Of a DNA stretch of 64,000 nucleotides, positions 46,426-55,490 are shown in pieces. The notes under the pieces were generated by a model. It made no database searches, was not told the DNA's origin, and saw only the letters and a program-made list of their open reading frames with translations. Position numbers and translations under genes: made by a program. The stretch spans positions 310,001-374,000 of the forward strand of contig JADKEK010000002.1 of assembly GCA_016718035.1 (NCBI GenBank), in the 5' to 3' direction. The DNA is from Bacteroidota bacterium (lineage in GTDB: Bacteria > Bacteroidota > Bacteroidia > Chitinophagales > BACL12). Every line of letters begins with the position of its first letter. Position 1 is the stretch's first letter.

Positions 46426-47325
46426 ATGGAACAATCCAACGACCTGGTTAGGTTGATACAAATTATTTATAAATGGCGTAAATCGCTGATTGCAGTGACC
46501 GTTATCGTAGCTATTGCGGCCTGTATTTTCACTTGGTTTTTTATGCCAAACTATTACAAATCAACTGTAAATTTTTACCCTTCCAATCCAATCATGACCG
46601 ACAGACAAGTGCTTTTTAGCCAGTCGTCAGGTGAAATTGAAATTGAATATTTCGGAAGTGCCAGTGATGTTGACCGCATTTTAACTATTGCCAATACCAG
46701 CGGAATTGTTGACTATATTATTAATAAATACAAATTGATGGAACATTATGATTATGATTCCACCAAAGAAATGGCACGTTACAATACCAAAAAAGAATTT
46801 TTAAGCAATTATAGCACTGTTGAAACAGAGTATGGTGCCATAGAAATTTCTGTTTGGGATCAGGACAAACAATTAGCTGCGGATATGGTAACACATATTG
46901 TTGAAACAATCGACAACCATAATAAAGCTATGTTGTTACGCGACAAAAAACTAGTTGTTGAAACGTTTAAAAAACAAGTTGCGGACAAAGAAGCATTAGT
47001 AACTAAATTAACAGATAGTATTGCAGTTATGAAAAAATCAGGCGCTCCAAGTGAAGTGCTATTGGTTTTAGACAGCAAATTGGAAGGAGCAGTTGAAGAT
47101 TTAAACAACAACAAAAAAATTCTTGAACAAAATCAAACCTCAGTAAACACCGATTTTTCAACAGTGCATATCACTGAAGAGGCTTATCCTGCAATTAGAA
47201 AAGATAAACCGGTGCGTTCGTTAATTGTAATTGGTGTTACATTAGGTGCATTATTCTTCATGGTAATTTTAGCAGTACTCACCGAAAATTACAGAAAAAT
47301 AAAATCCAAACTTAAAGATGCTTAA
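46426..47325 (+). CDS. Wzz-type chain-length determinant protein
   Basis: 299 residues. Two terminal membrane helices (about 20-40, LIAVTVIVAIAACIFTWFF, and 265-288, LIVIGVTLGALFFMVILAVL) bracket a periplasmic coiled-coil-rich domain (VETFKKQVADKEALVTKLTD, EDLNNNKKILEQNQTSV). This is the topology of Wzz proteins that set the length of O-antigen or exopolysaccharide chains. No cytoplasmic kinase domain. Overlaps the next gene by eight bases. Confidence 0.86.
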   Translation: MEQSNDLVRLIQIIYKWRKSLIAVTVIVAIAACIFTWFFMPNYYKSTVNFYPSNPIMTDRQVLFSQSSGEIEIEYFGSASDVDRILTIANTSGIVDYIINKYKLMEHYDYDSTKEMARYNTKKEFLSNYSTVETEYGAIEISVWDQDKQLAADMVTHIVETIDNHNKAMLLRDKKLVVETFKKQVADKEALVTKLTDSIAVMKKSGAPSEVLLVLDSKLEGAVEDLNNNKKILEQNQTSVNTDFSTVHITEEAYPAIRKDKPVRSLIVIGVTLGALFFMVILAVLTENYRKIKSKLKDA

Positions 47326-48784
47326 TCTGCAGGCGAAACCTGTTGAATTAAATATTTTTTGGACAGCAACTGTTCTTGCCATAGCCGCTATGTTTGCAGG
47401 ATTCATGCTGGAGGAACCTTTATTTTTTTTAGTTCCGGTTGGTTTTTTGTTTGCCTACCAATTGATAATCAATTATAAAATAATTTTCTTTTTATTATTA
47501 TTAGTAACACCCGGTGCAACCGAATTTTATTTCACCGGAGGTTTTAGCACCACCCTACCCACCGAGCCAATTATGATTGTGCTCATGCTTACGTTTTTCT
47601 TTTTTTTAATGATGAAAAGAGAAAATCTGGACAAAGCATTTTTCACCCATCCACTCGCCTTTGTTTTATACCTGCATTTTATATGGATGATTTTCACTTC
47701 CATATTTGCAGATGAAATCGTTATTTCTTTAAAATACATGGTTGCCAAAACATGGTTTATTGTTGCATTTTTTTGTGTTGCCGGAATGGTGATTAAAAAC
47801 ATTAATCATTATAAAGCTGCATTCTGGTGTTTGTTTGTGCCAACTGTGCTACTTACTATTTACACGCTGATTAACCACATGCATTATCAATTTAGGTTCA
47901 GCGAAGTAAATAAAACCATGGTGCCGTTTTTTAGAAACCACGTTAACTATGCGGTTTTTTTAGCACTCATGTTACCGCTAACTATTGCAGCTACCAAATG
48001 GTATGAACGTTTTACCTGGCAAAAAATGGTATTGAAACTGGGTGTAATTATTATAATGTTAGGTATTTACTTCGCCTACACACGTTCTGCATGGCTATCG
48101 GTAATGGGTGCTTTAGTTGCTTACTACTTAATTAAAAACAATAAATTAATTCCGGCTGCTTTTATTGCCATTGTTGGGGTTATCATTTTTGTTTTTTATA
48201 TGATGCATGATAACAAGTATTTGGATTATGCACCTGAATACACTAAAACTATTTATCACAGTGATTTTTCCGACCACATGGAATCTACCATCAGTTTAGA
48301 AGATGTTTCCAGTGCGGAGAGGATTTATCGATGGGTAGCTGCAGTGCACATGATTGAAGATAAACCTGTATTAGGTTTTGGACCGGGACAGTTTTATTTT
48401 AATTATAAAGAATATACGGTCAATAAATTCGAAACTTATATCAGTAGAAATGAGGAACAGTCAACAGTGCATAATTATTATCTTCAGATAACTGTTGAGC
48501 AAGGTTTTATCGGTATTACGATCTGGGTTTTATTACTACTCTCTATTTTATATTTAGGTCAGCGATTGTATAATAAATACAAAGATTCAGAATACAAGGC
48601 AATGGCAATGGCCATAACCCTTTCCATTATCACCATTATTATAAATATTTCGCTGTCCGATTTAATTGAAGCTGATAAAATTGGCACTTGTTTCTTTATG
48701 TTTATGGCAATTTTGATAAATTTAGATGTGCATTATAAACGAAATCAAGCCGCTGTTGATACAAGCAAGGAAGTGAATTTGTAA
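47318..48784 (+). CDS. O-antigen ligase / polysaccharide polymerase family protein
   Basis: 488 residues with about 12 hydrophobic segments. A large periplasmic loop between about 300 and 390 contains SAERIYRWVAAVHMIEDKPVLGFGPGQFYFNY, the conserved region of the O-antigen ligase/Wzy (Wzy_C) family. Such proteins polymerise repeat units or attach the chain to its lipid. Ligase and polymerase cannot be distinguished from sequence alone. Coupled to the Wzz gene by an 8-base overlap. Confidence 0.86.
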   Translation: MLNLQAKPVELNIFWTATVLAIAAMFAGFMLEEPLFFLVPVGFLFAYQLIINYKIIFFLLLLVTPGATEFYFTGGFSTTLPTEPIMIVLMLTFFFFLMMKRENLDKAFFTHPLAFVLYLHFIWMIFTSIFADEIVISLKYMVAKTWFIVAFFCVAGMVIKNINHYKAAFWCLFVPTVLLTIYTLINHMHYQFRFSEVNKTMVPFFRNHVNYAVFLALMLPLTIAATKWYERFTWQKMVLKLGVIIIMLGIYFAYTRSAWLSVMGALVAYYLIKNNKLIPAAFIAIVGVIIFVFYMMHDNKYLDYAPEYTKTIYHSDFSDHMESTISLEDVSSAERIYRWVAAVHMIEDKPVLGFGPGQFYFNYKEYTVNKFETYISRNEEQSTVHNYYLQITVEQGFIGITIWVLLLLSILYLGQRLYNKYKDSEYKAMAMAITLSIITIIINISLSDLIEADKIGTCFFMFMAILINLDVHYKRNQAAVDTSKEVNL

Positions 48785-48795
48785 TTATCAGGAAA

Positions 48796-50046
48796 TTACT
48801 TCAAAATTTTTACAGACAATACGGTTATATCATCGCTAACAGCGCCATCTTCACCTTTAAAGCGCATAATCTCGTTAATGATTTTTTTGTTGAGTGTTTC
48901 GATATTGCCTTTGTAGTTGGCCTTAACCAAATCGATTAAGTCATCTAACGGAAACACCTGATTGTCTTCATTCACCACATCGGTAAGTCCGTCGGTAAAA
49001 CAGATGATGGCCGTATCTTCTATTATTGGCACCTGTCCCATTTTAACTGATGGCAATTCATTAAACATACCCAAAATTGTAGTCCCCTTATCCAAAAATT
49101 TTGCGCCGTTGGTGTTGACTAAAATGGGAGGATTATGTCCGGAGTTGACATATTTTAATAAGCGTGTTTTGCGATTGTATTTTCCTAAAAACAAGGTGAT
49201 AAATTTTTCGCCTTTGGTGCTCATCAACACACCTTTATTGAGCTCCTGCATATATTCTTCAATAGTAACAGGATTTCTTTTTGTCAGCTCGCGAATTTGC
49301 GCCTGGAAGTTAGCCATTAATATTGCTGCTGCAATTCCTTTTCCAGAAATATCGGCAATACAAAAAAACATTTCATCTTCACTCAATTTGATAAAATCAT
49401 AATAATCGCCGCCAATATTTTTATGTGGCAAATAAATGGCAGCCATTTGAATTTTATCATCGTTGGGTAAGGTGTCAGGAATAAGCATACTTTGCACTTG
49501 CGCCGCTAATTCAAGTTCGCGTTGAAACGATTGTTGTTCCACTTCCTTTTTAAACAATCGTTTATTTTCAATTGCTACGCTGATAATATTTGTAACCGTT
49601 TGTGCAAATTTCACTTTGTCTTCAAGCGGCTCATAACTTTCTACCCGCGGATTACTCATGAGTAAATAAGCAAGTGGCTTTTCTTTATGGAATACCGGAA
49701 TTAAAATATCATATTGCTTTAAGTATTCAGGCAATTCGCCATTCAGTGCACTTAAGTCGGTAAGTTTATTGTATTTCAATAAAGAATTAATTAAACCCGG
49801 GTTCAACTCAGAAATAAACTTATTCCCAATTACCGGTTCCCAATCATCACCATTGTTACTATACAATAAAATGTTTTCTACGCCAATTTGGTCTTTTAAG
49901 GTGCGGTGAAATAATTCGAACAATGCAGAAGCTGATTTATTCGAATTTATGGCTTTGGTTATTTCCAATAATGAATCTATCTCCAGTTGTTTGAGTTTCA
50001 ACTGGTCGCGCAACATTTCCATTACATTTAACCCTGCGATTGCCAT
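48796..50046 (-). CDS. GAF-domain PP2C-type (SpoIIE/RsbU) serine phosphatase
   Basis: 416 residues. A short coiled coil (about 10-35), a GAF domain (about 40-175, LFHRTLKDQIGVENILLYSN, PLAYLLMSNPRVE) and a SpoIIE phosphatase domain (about 190-415) with metal-binding aspartates in KNIGGDYYDFIKL and ISGKGIAAAILM, and CFTDGLTDVVNEDN. These enzymes dephosphorylate anti-sigma-factor antagonists. No antagonist or anti-sigma gene lies beside it. Last of a minus-strand gene series. Confidence 0.9.
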   Translation of the reverse strand: MAIAGLNVMEMLRDQLKLKQLEIDSLLEITKAINSNKSASALFELFHRTLKDQIGVENILLYSNNGDDWEPVIGNKFISELNPGLINSLLKYNKLTDLSALNGELPEYLKQYDILIPVFHKEKPLAYLLMSNPRVESYEPLEDKVKFAQTVTNIISVAIENKRLFKKEVEQQSFQRELELAAQVQSMLIPDTLPNDDKIQMAAIYLPHKNIGGDYYDFIKLSEDEMFFCIADISGKGIAAAILMANFQAQIRELTKRNPVTIEEYMQELNKGVLMSTKGEKFITLFLGKYNRKTRLLKYVNSGHNPPILVNTNGAKFLDKGTTILGMFNELPSVKMGQVPIIEDTAIICFTDGLTDVVNEDNQVFPLDDLIDLVKANYKGNIETLNKKIINEIMRFKGEDGAVSDDITVLSVKILK

Positions 50047-50091
50047 TACTTGTATTTCACTTTAAAAATAAATCTTTTTGTGCATTTCATT

Positions 50092-51474
50092 TTACAATCG
50101 GCTTTTAATATCCAGCGCATCGCGCAATCCATTGCCTATCATAAAAAATGCAAGCACTAAGATAGTGATTGCGAAGCCCGGAATCAAAGCGAGGTAGGGC
50201 TCAGTAATCAAATTATCTTTATACTTTGATATCATCAAACCCCAGCTTGGGGCTGGAGGTTGAACGCCAATACCCAAAAAACTCAATCCCGCTTCTGTTA
50301 AAATAGCATATGCAAAATTTGCAGCCGTTATCACAATTACCGGTCCGGTAATATTTGGCAAAATATGACGGAAAATTGTCCTTACATCGCTAAAGCCAAA
50401 CGTTTTAGCCGCCTGAATAAATTCCTGTTCCCGAATTTGTAATACCTGACCTCTAACTATCCTGGCAATATCGACCCACATGGTGATGCCGACAGCAATA
50501 AATATGGTGTAAAAATTTTGACCAAATGCAAACACGATTGGAAATACCAGTAACAAAGTAGGAATTGCCCAAACAATATTAATCAGCCACATGATAGCAC
50601 CATCAACTGGGAAAAATAATTTCTTGCGTTTTTTTAATTGAATAAATGGCGGATATTGTTTGTAAAAACCGGCTAAAGCTCCAAGTGGAATTCCGATAAA
50701 TAAGGCAATTAAAACAGCTACCACACCAACAGATAATGAAACTCTGATTCCTAATAAAATGCGACTGAGATAATCACGTCCCAAATCGTCGGTTCCTAAA
50801 ATAAATTTTCGTTGATGTATCCAATCTGCTTCTATAATTTTCCGATTTTCATCGGGCGTTAATTTTTCACCTGTTATATCTGCTAATAAAAAATGCAATT
50901 CTCTTCCTGCAATGCCATCACCAATATAACGTTCAACTATTAATGAGTCGCCAACAACCGTATAATCTGTGATTGGAATTTGTCGGTAATCCACTTTTTT
51001 ACCATTAAGTAACCATTGAATAAATCCCGTTTTTTCAGGTTTCAATTCCAGTGGTTGCTGCAATATCATTGTGGTATAACCGGGCTCCTTAAATGGTAAT
51101 TCATTTATCTGGTCGTTGGCATAAGGGGTAATATCCGGAGCAATTAAATGTGCAAATAAGGCTAATAAAATGGCGTAAAAAATAGTTATCGAACCAATTA
51201 GTGCGTTGCCATTTTTAATAAATCGGTTGATTGCTTTTGCTTGTTGATTGTGTTGTAAATCAAGTTTGGCGCTTCTCTTTTTCCAAATGTATCGAATCAA
51301 CTTTATAAAAGGATAATATATCAGTAATAAAATAAAAGCAACTATTACAATTACTTTGACAGCACCAATCAACGCCACAAAAAAACCAACGCCGGAGGCT
51401 GCATGCTGAAACCAGGCTATAATACCGGCCAGCACCAACATAAAAATAATAATGCCAATAATTTGTTTACGCAT
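50092..51474 (-). CDS. ABC transporter permease (OppC/DppC-like)
   Basis: 460 residues. Typical OppC C-terminal half: GTDDLGRDYLSRILLGIRVSLSVG, the EAA loop ILPNITGPVIVITAANFAYA and LSFLGIGVQPPAPSWG, with about six membrane helices. The N-terminal part is longer than usual, with extra helices and a soluble insert of about 110 residues (about 125-240). OppC-type permeases import peptides, nickel or other solutes, but no partner permease, ATPase or binding-protein gene is adjacent, so the transporter must be completed from elsewhere. Confidence 0.87.
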   Translation of the reverse strand: MRKQIIGIIIFMLVLAGIIAWFQHAASGVGFFVALIGAVKVIVIVAFILLLIYYPFIKLIRYIWKKRSAKLDLQHNQQAKAINRFIKNGNALIGSITIFYAILLALFAHLIAPDITPYANDQINELPFKEPGYTTMILQQPLELKPEKTGFIQWLLNGKKVDYRQIPITDYTVVGDSLIVERYIGDGIAGRELHFLLADITGEKLTPDENRKIIEADWIHQRKFILGTDDLGRDYLSRILLGIRVSLSVGVVAVLIALFIGIPLGALAGFYKQYPPFIQLKKRKKLFFPVDGAIMWLINIVWAIPTLLLVFPIVFAFGQNFYTIFIAVGITMWVDIARIVRGQVLQIREQEFIQAAKTFGFSDVRTIFRHILPNITGPVIVITAANFAYAILTEAGLSFLGIGVQPPAPSWGLMISKYKDNLITEPYLALIPGFAITILVLAFFMIGNGLRDALDIKSRL

Positions 51475-51496
51475 GATTTAATTTGCAGGCACTCAA

Positions 51497-52672
51497 TTAA
51501 ACCCTTCTTCCTTTCCAGTTGTATTTTCCGAATACACCTGCAGGAGCTATAAGAATAATGTACAACACATGCACTGCCTGCACGGGTAAAAATAACCAAA
51601 GTAAATTTTCCCTTCTGAAAAATTTAGTAACAGCATAGGTGAATAAGGTATCTATACACAATTTGGCCAAAAACATCCACATAGCCAGTTTGAGCATGGG
51701 AGGGAAAAATAATCCTATAGCCAGGTTAAGCACAATGAGCAAATTCATCAGATAAACAAATGCCAAAATTGCAGTTATCCTTTTATCCTCATAATGTGTC
51801 GACTTGCTTGTCCAACGAACACGCTGATTCCAAAATGCAACAAAATCCTTTTCTGTAGAAGTATATACAATGGCATCTTTATTTTTCAGATAGGCAATTT
51901 TATCACCATATTTTTTTGCCATTTTATGCATCAGCATCATGTCATCGCCACTTGGAATATGGTCAATTTGCCTAAAGCCATCCACTTCAATAAATGCCGA
52001 TTTAGTATATGCCAGATTTGCACCATTACACAAATTATAAAATCCATTTTGGATACTTGCAGCGGCAATGCCCACTAAACTTAAAAAATCAAGTGTTTGA
52101 AATTTTCCCAAAAACGATGTGTCATGAAAATAACTTACCATGCCGGCAATCATTACCGGTTTATGCTGCTCATAATAAGCTACGGTGGTAAAAATCCAAT
52201 TGCTGCCCGGGTGACAATCGGCATCGGTTGTCATGATTAACTCGCCAGTTGCTTCACGGACTGCTTTTTCGATGCCTATTTTTTTATTTACTCTGTTTAC
52301 CAATGCTAATTCCGGGTCGTCGGATAAAGCGATAACACGCAAATTAGGCATTTGAAAATTTCGGATTAACTGGAGGGTATTATCTGTAGAATGATCATCT
52401 ACAACAATTACTTCGAATAAATTTTTATTGTAACGCTGCTCCTTTAAATTATTCAACAGATTGAGAATATTGTGCGATTCGTTTCGAACCGGCACTACAA
52501 CAGTAACTTTGGTAGTCGGCATTTTTTGTCCCGGCTCAAATTCTTTTAGTCGCAACCAACCTGCCAAAAAATACAGGATGAGCAACACATAGCCGCCAAT
52601 GAGCGTAAAAACAAGTATGTTGAGCAGGAGCATGCGCTGCAAAATTAGGTATCTCAAGCCTGAAAATGGCAT
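51497..52672 (-). CDS. GT2-family membrane glycosyltransferase
   Basis: 391 residues. An N-terminal membrane helix (LLNILVFTLIGGYVLLILYF) precedes the GT-A domain: VTVVVPVRNESHNI, VIVVDDHSTD, the donor motif TTDADCHPG, the acceptor-side SGDDMMLMHKM and QRVRWTSKS (Q-x-x-RW). Two or three helices follow. A start at the internal ATG 52633 (MLLLNIL) would be equally good. Product unknown; perhaps a glycolipid or exopolysaccharide. Gaps of 22 and 28 bases to its neighbours suggest an operon. Confidence 0.88.
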   Translation of the reverse strand: MPFSGLRYLILQRMLLLNILVFTLIGGYVLLILYFLAGWLRLKEFEPGQKMPTTKVTVVVPVRNESHNILNLLNNLKEQRYNKNLFEVIVVDDHSTDNTLQLIRNFQMPNLRVIALSDDPELALVNRVNKKIGIEKAVREATGELIMTTDADCHPGSNWIFTTVAYYEQHKPVMIAGMVSYFHDTSFLGKFQTLDFLSLVGIAAASIQNGFYNLCNGANLAYTKSAFIEVDGFRQIDHIPSGDDMMLMHKMAKKYGDKIAYLKNKDAIVYTSTEKDFVAFWNQRVRWTSKSTHYEDKRITAILAFVYLMNLLIVLNLAIGLFFPPMLKLAMWMFLAKLCIDTLFTYAVTKFFRRENLLWLFLPVQAVHVLYIILIAPAGVFGKYNWKGRRV

Positions 52673-52700
52673 TTACTGCCATTAAATAACTGTAAAAATA

Positions 52701-53516
52701 TTATTTCAACCACTGTAAGGCAGCAGTAAGGCTGGGGTTTATCTTTTCATCGATAAAATAATGCCCGCGTTCGAGGCGAGTGAGTAAACAAGATGATAGG
52801 CCTTCGGCAAAAAATTCGCCAACTGCAACCGGTATCACTTCATCCCGTTTGCCAAAAAATAATAATACCGGAATTTGATGTTGATTGATTTGTTTTTTTA
52901 CCAAATTAATATCAGGATTAAACGCTGCCATACTAATCCATGTATGATATAATCGTTCGCGTTTTTCTTTTGTCTCCATGTGATTGTAGGTAAATTTTTT
53001 TAACCACGGGCTTAACAATCGCAATTTGTTGGCAATATTTACAACTGCAAATAACCAGGCAGGATGTTGAATAGTTGTTTTAAATAAACTTCTTCCCCAT
53101 CTCGGATAAACAGCAACATTATATATTTTATTTGTTTTGATGCCATCGCTGGCGAGTAGCCATAAAGCAGTTATTTTTTGCGGCATTGTTTGGGCGAGAT
53201 GTAATGCACATTTTCCACCCATACTAAATCCTAATACAGCGAATTGCTCAAAATTATGTTGTTGCGTAAATTGGCTAATTATTTTTTCCAAATCGCTGGT
53301 TGTAAAAGGCCTTGGCTCATTCCATTTTGTTGCGCCATGAAATGGTAAGTCAAATGCGTAAATCGTGTAACGCGCTGACAATGCCGATTTAAGCGAGGCG
53401 AAACTTCTGCCACTTTCACTAAATCCGTGAAATGCAATCAACACCTCCGCTCCATCGCCATAAATGGTATAGTGAAAAGTTGAATTTATATATTGAAAAA
53501 GATTTGTGCTACCCAT
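52701..53516 (-). CDS. Alpha/beta hydrolase
   Basis: 271 residues, one alpha/beta hydrolase domain: oxyanion region LIAFHGFSESG, nucleophile elbow AVLGFSMGGKCAL (Ser near 99), acid region PVLLFFGKRDEVIPV and C-terminal histidine in LERGHYFIDE. No signal peptide. The substrate is unknown; similarity to esterases and MenH-like enzymes is only at fold level. Confidence 0.85.
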   Translation of the reverse strand: MGSTNLFQYINSTFHYTIYGDGAEVLIAFHGFSESGRSFASLKSALSARYTIYAFDLPFHGATKWNEPRPFTTSDLEKIISQFTQQHNFEQFAVLGFSMGGKCALHLAQTMPQKITALWLLASDGIKTNKIYNVAVYPRWGRSLFKTTIQHPAWLFAVVNIANKLRLLSPWLKKFTYNHMETKEKRERLYHTWISMAAFNPDINLVKKQINQHQIPVLLFFGKRDEVIPVAVGEFFAEGLSSCLLTRLERGHYFIDEKINPSLTAALQWLK

Positions 53517-53568
53517 TAATTAAATACCAGTCAAAATTAATCGAATCTATTAAAACGCTGTTTGATAG

Positions 53569-54145
53569 TTAGTTTTTAATTCGCAGCCAACCTAAAACAC
53601 GGTCGTTTTTTATTACCCATTTGCCTTCTTCCTGAATCAGTTCCATAATGTCGCGTGAGGTAGCATATTTTCCGGCATTTTGCTGAATAATTTCAATATA
53701 CCCTCCTTCTACCGCCGAAATAATTGCAACATGTCCGTAAGAATTTGTCCTACTTTTATCTAACACCAAAATATCATTTACTTTTGGTTGCGATTTACTC
53801 GTTTCTAAATTGAATAAATTGTTATTTAATTGTCGTCACAAGCAATACAGGATTAAAAAATCTTTTGCATGGCCATAACTATCCGGCATTTTGTGTTGAA
53901 GAAATTCATAATAATATCTTTTTACAAACTCAACACATTGATATTTTAAACCAAGATTATAATTATCGGAAGTTGTATTTCGCTCTAATACATTTGATGT
54001 TGAACCATTATAAAAAACCTGAACGTGATTTAGGCTGTCAATTGGTTTCTCCAATTTCATAAGGGGCATAAAAATAAACGAGTTGAATACCAATTCCCGC
54101 AGCTATTACGAGCACAATAATAAAAACCCAACGCAGTTTATTCAT
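53569..54145 (-). pseudogene. CHAP-domain amidase/peptidase gene with disrupted reading frame
   Basis: The intact product would begin at the ATG at 54145 with a membrane anchor (MNKLRWVFIIVLVIAAGIG), shift one base near 54060 and continue KPIDSLNHVQVFYNGS. The CHAP signature CVEFVKRYYYEFLQHK holds the nucleophile cysteine, and SYGHVAIISAVEGGYIEIIQ holds the histidine. In between, the same frame is cut by an in-frame TGA at 53833-53835. The other frame just before it reads FFNPVLLV, which fits the family better than the frame's own LILYCL, so two compensating indels around a poly-T run (53849-53854) are likely. The CHAP family cleaves peptidoglycan amide bonds. Real decay or sequencing error. 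Confidence 0.7.
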
Positions 54146-54586
54146 GATGAAAGATACAGTTGATTAGCACTGACTTATTATCAGGAATTAAATCTGATGG
54201 AGTAATGGACAATTTCAGACTGCCATTGTCATCGCTATTAGATTCAACGTATTGAACGCTTAACAGTTTAGGTTCGCAACCTCGCTAAATCCTTTACAGG
54301 TGAAACCAATAACCAAGTTTCATTCTTTAAATGTTTTGAGTGAATAATGACATAAATGATTAATACCAATTGCTGAAATTGGCGTTTCTTTTAAGAGCTC
54401 AAAAATACTAATGATTAAATCTCGCAGGATATTAAAGTGTGATTCTCGATTAGTTTTAAAATCAATCCTAGCTTGGGTTGATTCAAACGAAAACCAATCT
54501 AGTTCAAATTTAGTAACTTCGAGTTCCATCCCCTCCGCTTTTGCCTCTTTTCTGATCGCCTGAAAAGGGGGTGAAATCCAAGACAA
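54138..54586 (-). pseudogene. Conserved hypothetical gene, frameshifted
   Basis: Reading from the ATG at 54529, MELEVTKFELDWFSFESTQ leads to DFKTNRESHFNILRDLIISIFELLKETPISAIGINHLCHYSL, then the frame stops at 54320. Further on, SVQYVESNSDDNGSLKLSITPSDLIPDNKS continues in another frame to a TAA at 54138, eight bases inside the CHAP gene start. The order of these blocks resembles a family of hypothetical proteins with GIN-x(4)-H in the middle, recalled from memory. About 130 residues if repaired. At least two frame changes are needed. Confidence 0.45.
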
Positions 54587-54888
54587 TACTTAGTGAATAA
54601 ATATCTCTTTCTCTCATTACTGAATTGATTTATTCTTTGAAGTGCTCAAAACTACAAATTGTTTTGAAACTAAACTAAATTACTTAAAAAAGTTACACAA
54701 TATTAAATTAAGGTAATATTATAATATTTAAAATGTTTAAAATGCTGATAATCAATACTTAATTAAATACAATAATTTCTATAGCCAGTCAATTAAATTT
54801 CATGTTGTAAATATAGAGATAGCCTGGAAATTGGAAGTACAAATTACCAGCAAACTGGTGTTTAAAGGCAATGAGCGCTTCAAACTAT

Positions 54889-55019
54889 CACCTAGCCCTG
54901 ATCGCAGTGGAAACCCCCGCTAGTCCTATATTGCGTTCTTGGTGAGAATTTTGTTAATTATTAACAAGTTATAAGCCATCGAAACCTTTATACAGCGGGA
55001 GTTGCAGCGGAGAGCAGGT
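54889..55019 (+). ncRNA. Candidate structured RNA element upstream of carB
   Basis: Nested pairings fit one long fold: CCTG (54897-54900) with CAGG (55015-55018), CCCGCT (54916-54921) with AGCGGG (54994-54999), and the perfect inner hairpin TTGTTAATTATTAACAA (54951-54967). The strings AGCCCTGATCGCAGTGGAAA and CAGCGGGAGTTGCAGCGGAG recall, from memory, an intergenic element common in Bacteroidota. The rest of the 54587-55163 gap holds only AT-rich DNA and the carB promoter. Transcription strand is assumed. Confidence 0.4.
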
Positions 55020-55041
55020 GTGCATGTCATAGAAAGAAAAA

Positions 55042-55072
55042 TTGCCCTGCTCCAAATTTTGCTTTATATTTG
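55042..55072 (+). promoter_or_regulatory. carB promoter
   Basis: TTG at 55042-55044 and TATATTTG at 55065-55072, separated by 20 bases, fit the Bacteroidota -33/-7 pattern. The start would fall near 55079, about 85 bases before the carB ATG. Confidence 0.6.
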
Positions 55073-55163
55073 CATCCTGAAATGCATTTTCAGGCCCGCG
55101 ATAGATTTCTACAGTTTTTAGCAGGTCACACTATTTTCCAAATTTTTTATCAGAAACCATTTT

Positions 55164-55490
55164 ATGCCGAAAGATAATTCGATTCAGCACGTATTGATTA
55201 TAGGAAGCGGACCAATTATTATTGGTCAGGCTTGTGAGTTTGACTATTCCGGATCTCAGGCCAGCAGGAGTTTGCGCGAGGAAGGCATCAAAGTGAGCCT
55301 TATTAACTCGAACCCGGCAACCATTATGACCGACCCGGTTACGGCAGACCAAATTTACCTTTGGCCCCTCAACGTGGGTTCCCTTGAGAAAAATTTTGGT
55401 GGAAAACATCGAAAAAGGCACTCCGATAGATGCTGTACTGCCTACTATGGGCGGACAAACGGCCTTGAACCTTGCCAAAGAGGCTTTTGA
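55164..55490 (+). CDS. carB: Carbamoyl-phosphate synthase large subunit, 5' segment (frameshifted)
   Basis: Begins MPKDNSIQHVLIIGSGPIII and GQACEFDYSGSQASRSLREEG, the classical CarB N-terminal ATP-binding start, and is correct to IYLWPLNVGSLEK (about base 55391). The frame then drifts into non-homologous residues (NFGGKHRKRHSD) and stops. The expected ILVENIEKGTPIDAVLPTM is one base out of frame. The five-A run at 55389-55393 has one A too many for the family sequence. Confidence 0.88.
   Translation: MPKDNSIQHVLIIGSGPIIIGQACEFDYSGSQASRSLREEGIKVSLINSNPATIMTDPVTADQIYLWPLNVGSLEKNFGGKHRKRHSDRCCTAYYGRTNGLEPCQRGF

Noticed and set aside
53833..53835. TGA in the CHAP gene as selenocysteine or reassigned codon
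   Set aside because: The residue is not at a conserved cysteine position, no SECIS-like hairpin follows, and TGA is used as a normal stop by many genes in the window.
55384..55400. Programmed -1 frameshifting in carB at A-AAT-TTT
   Set aside because: A slippery-looking heptamer exists, but a -1 shift leads to the wrong frame; the needed shift is +1, so an indel is more likely.
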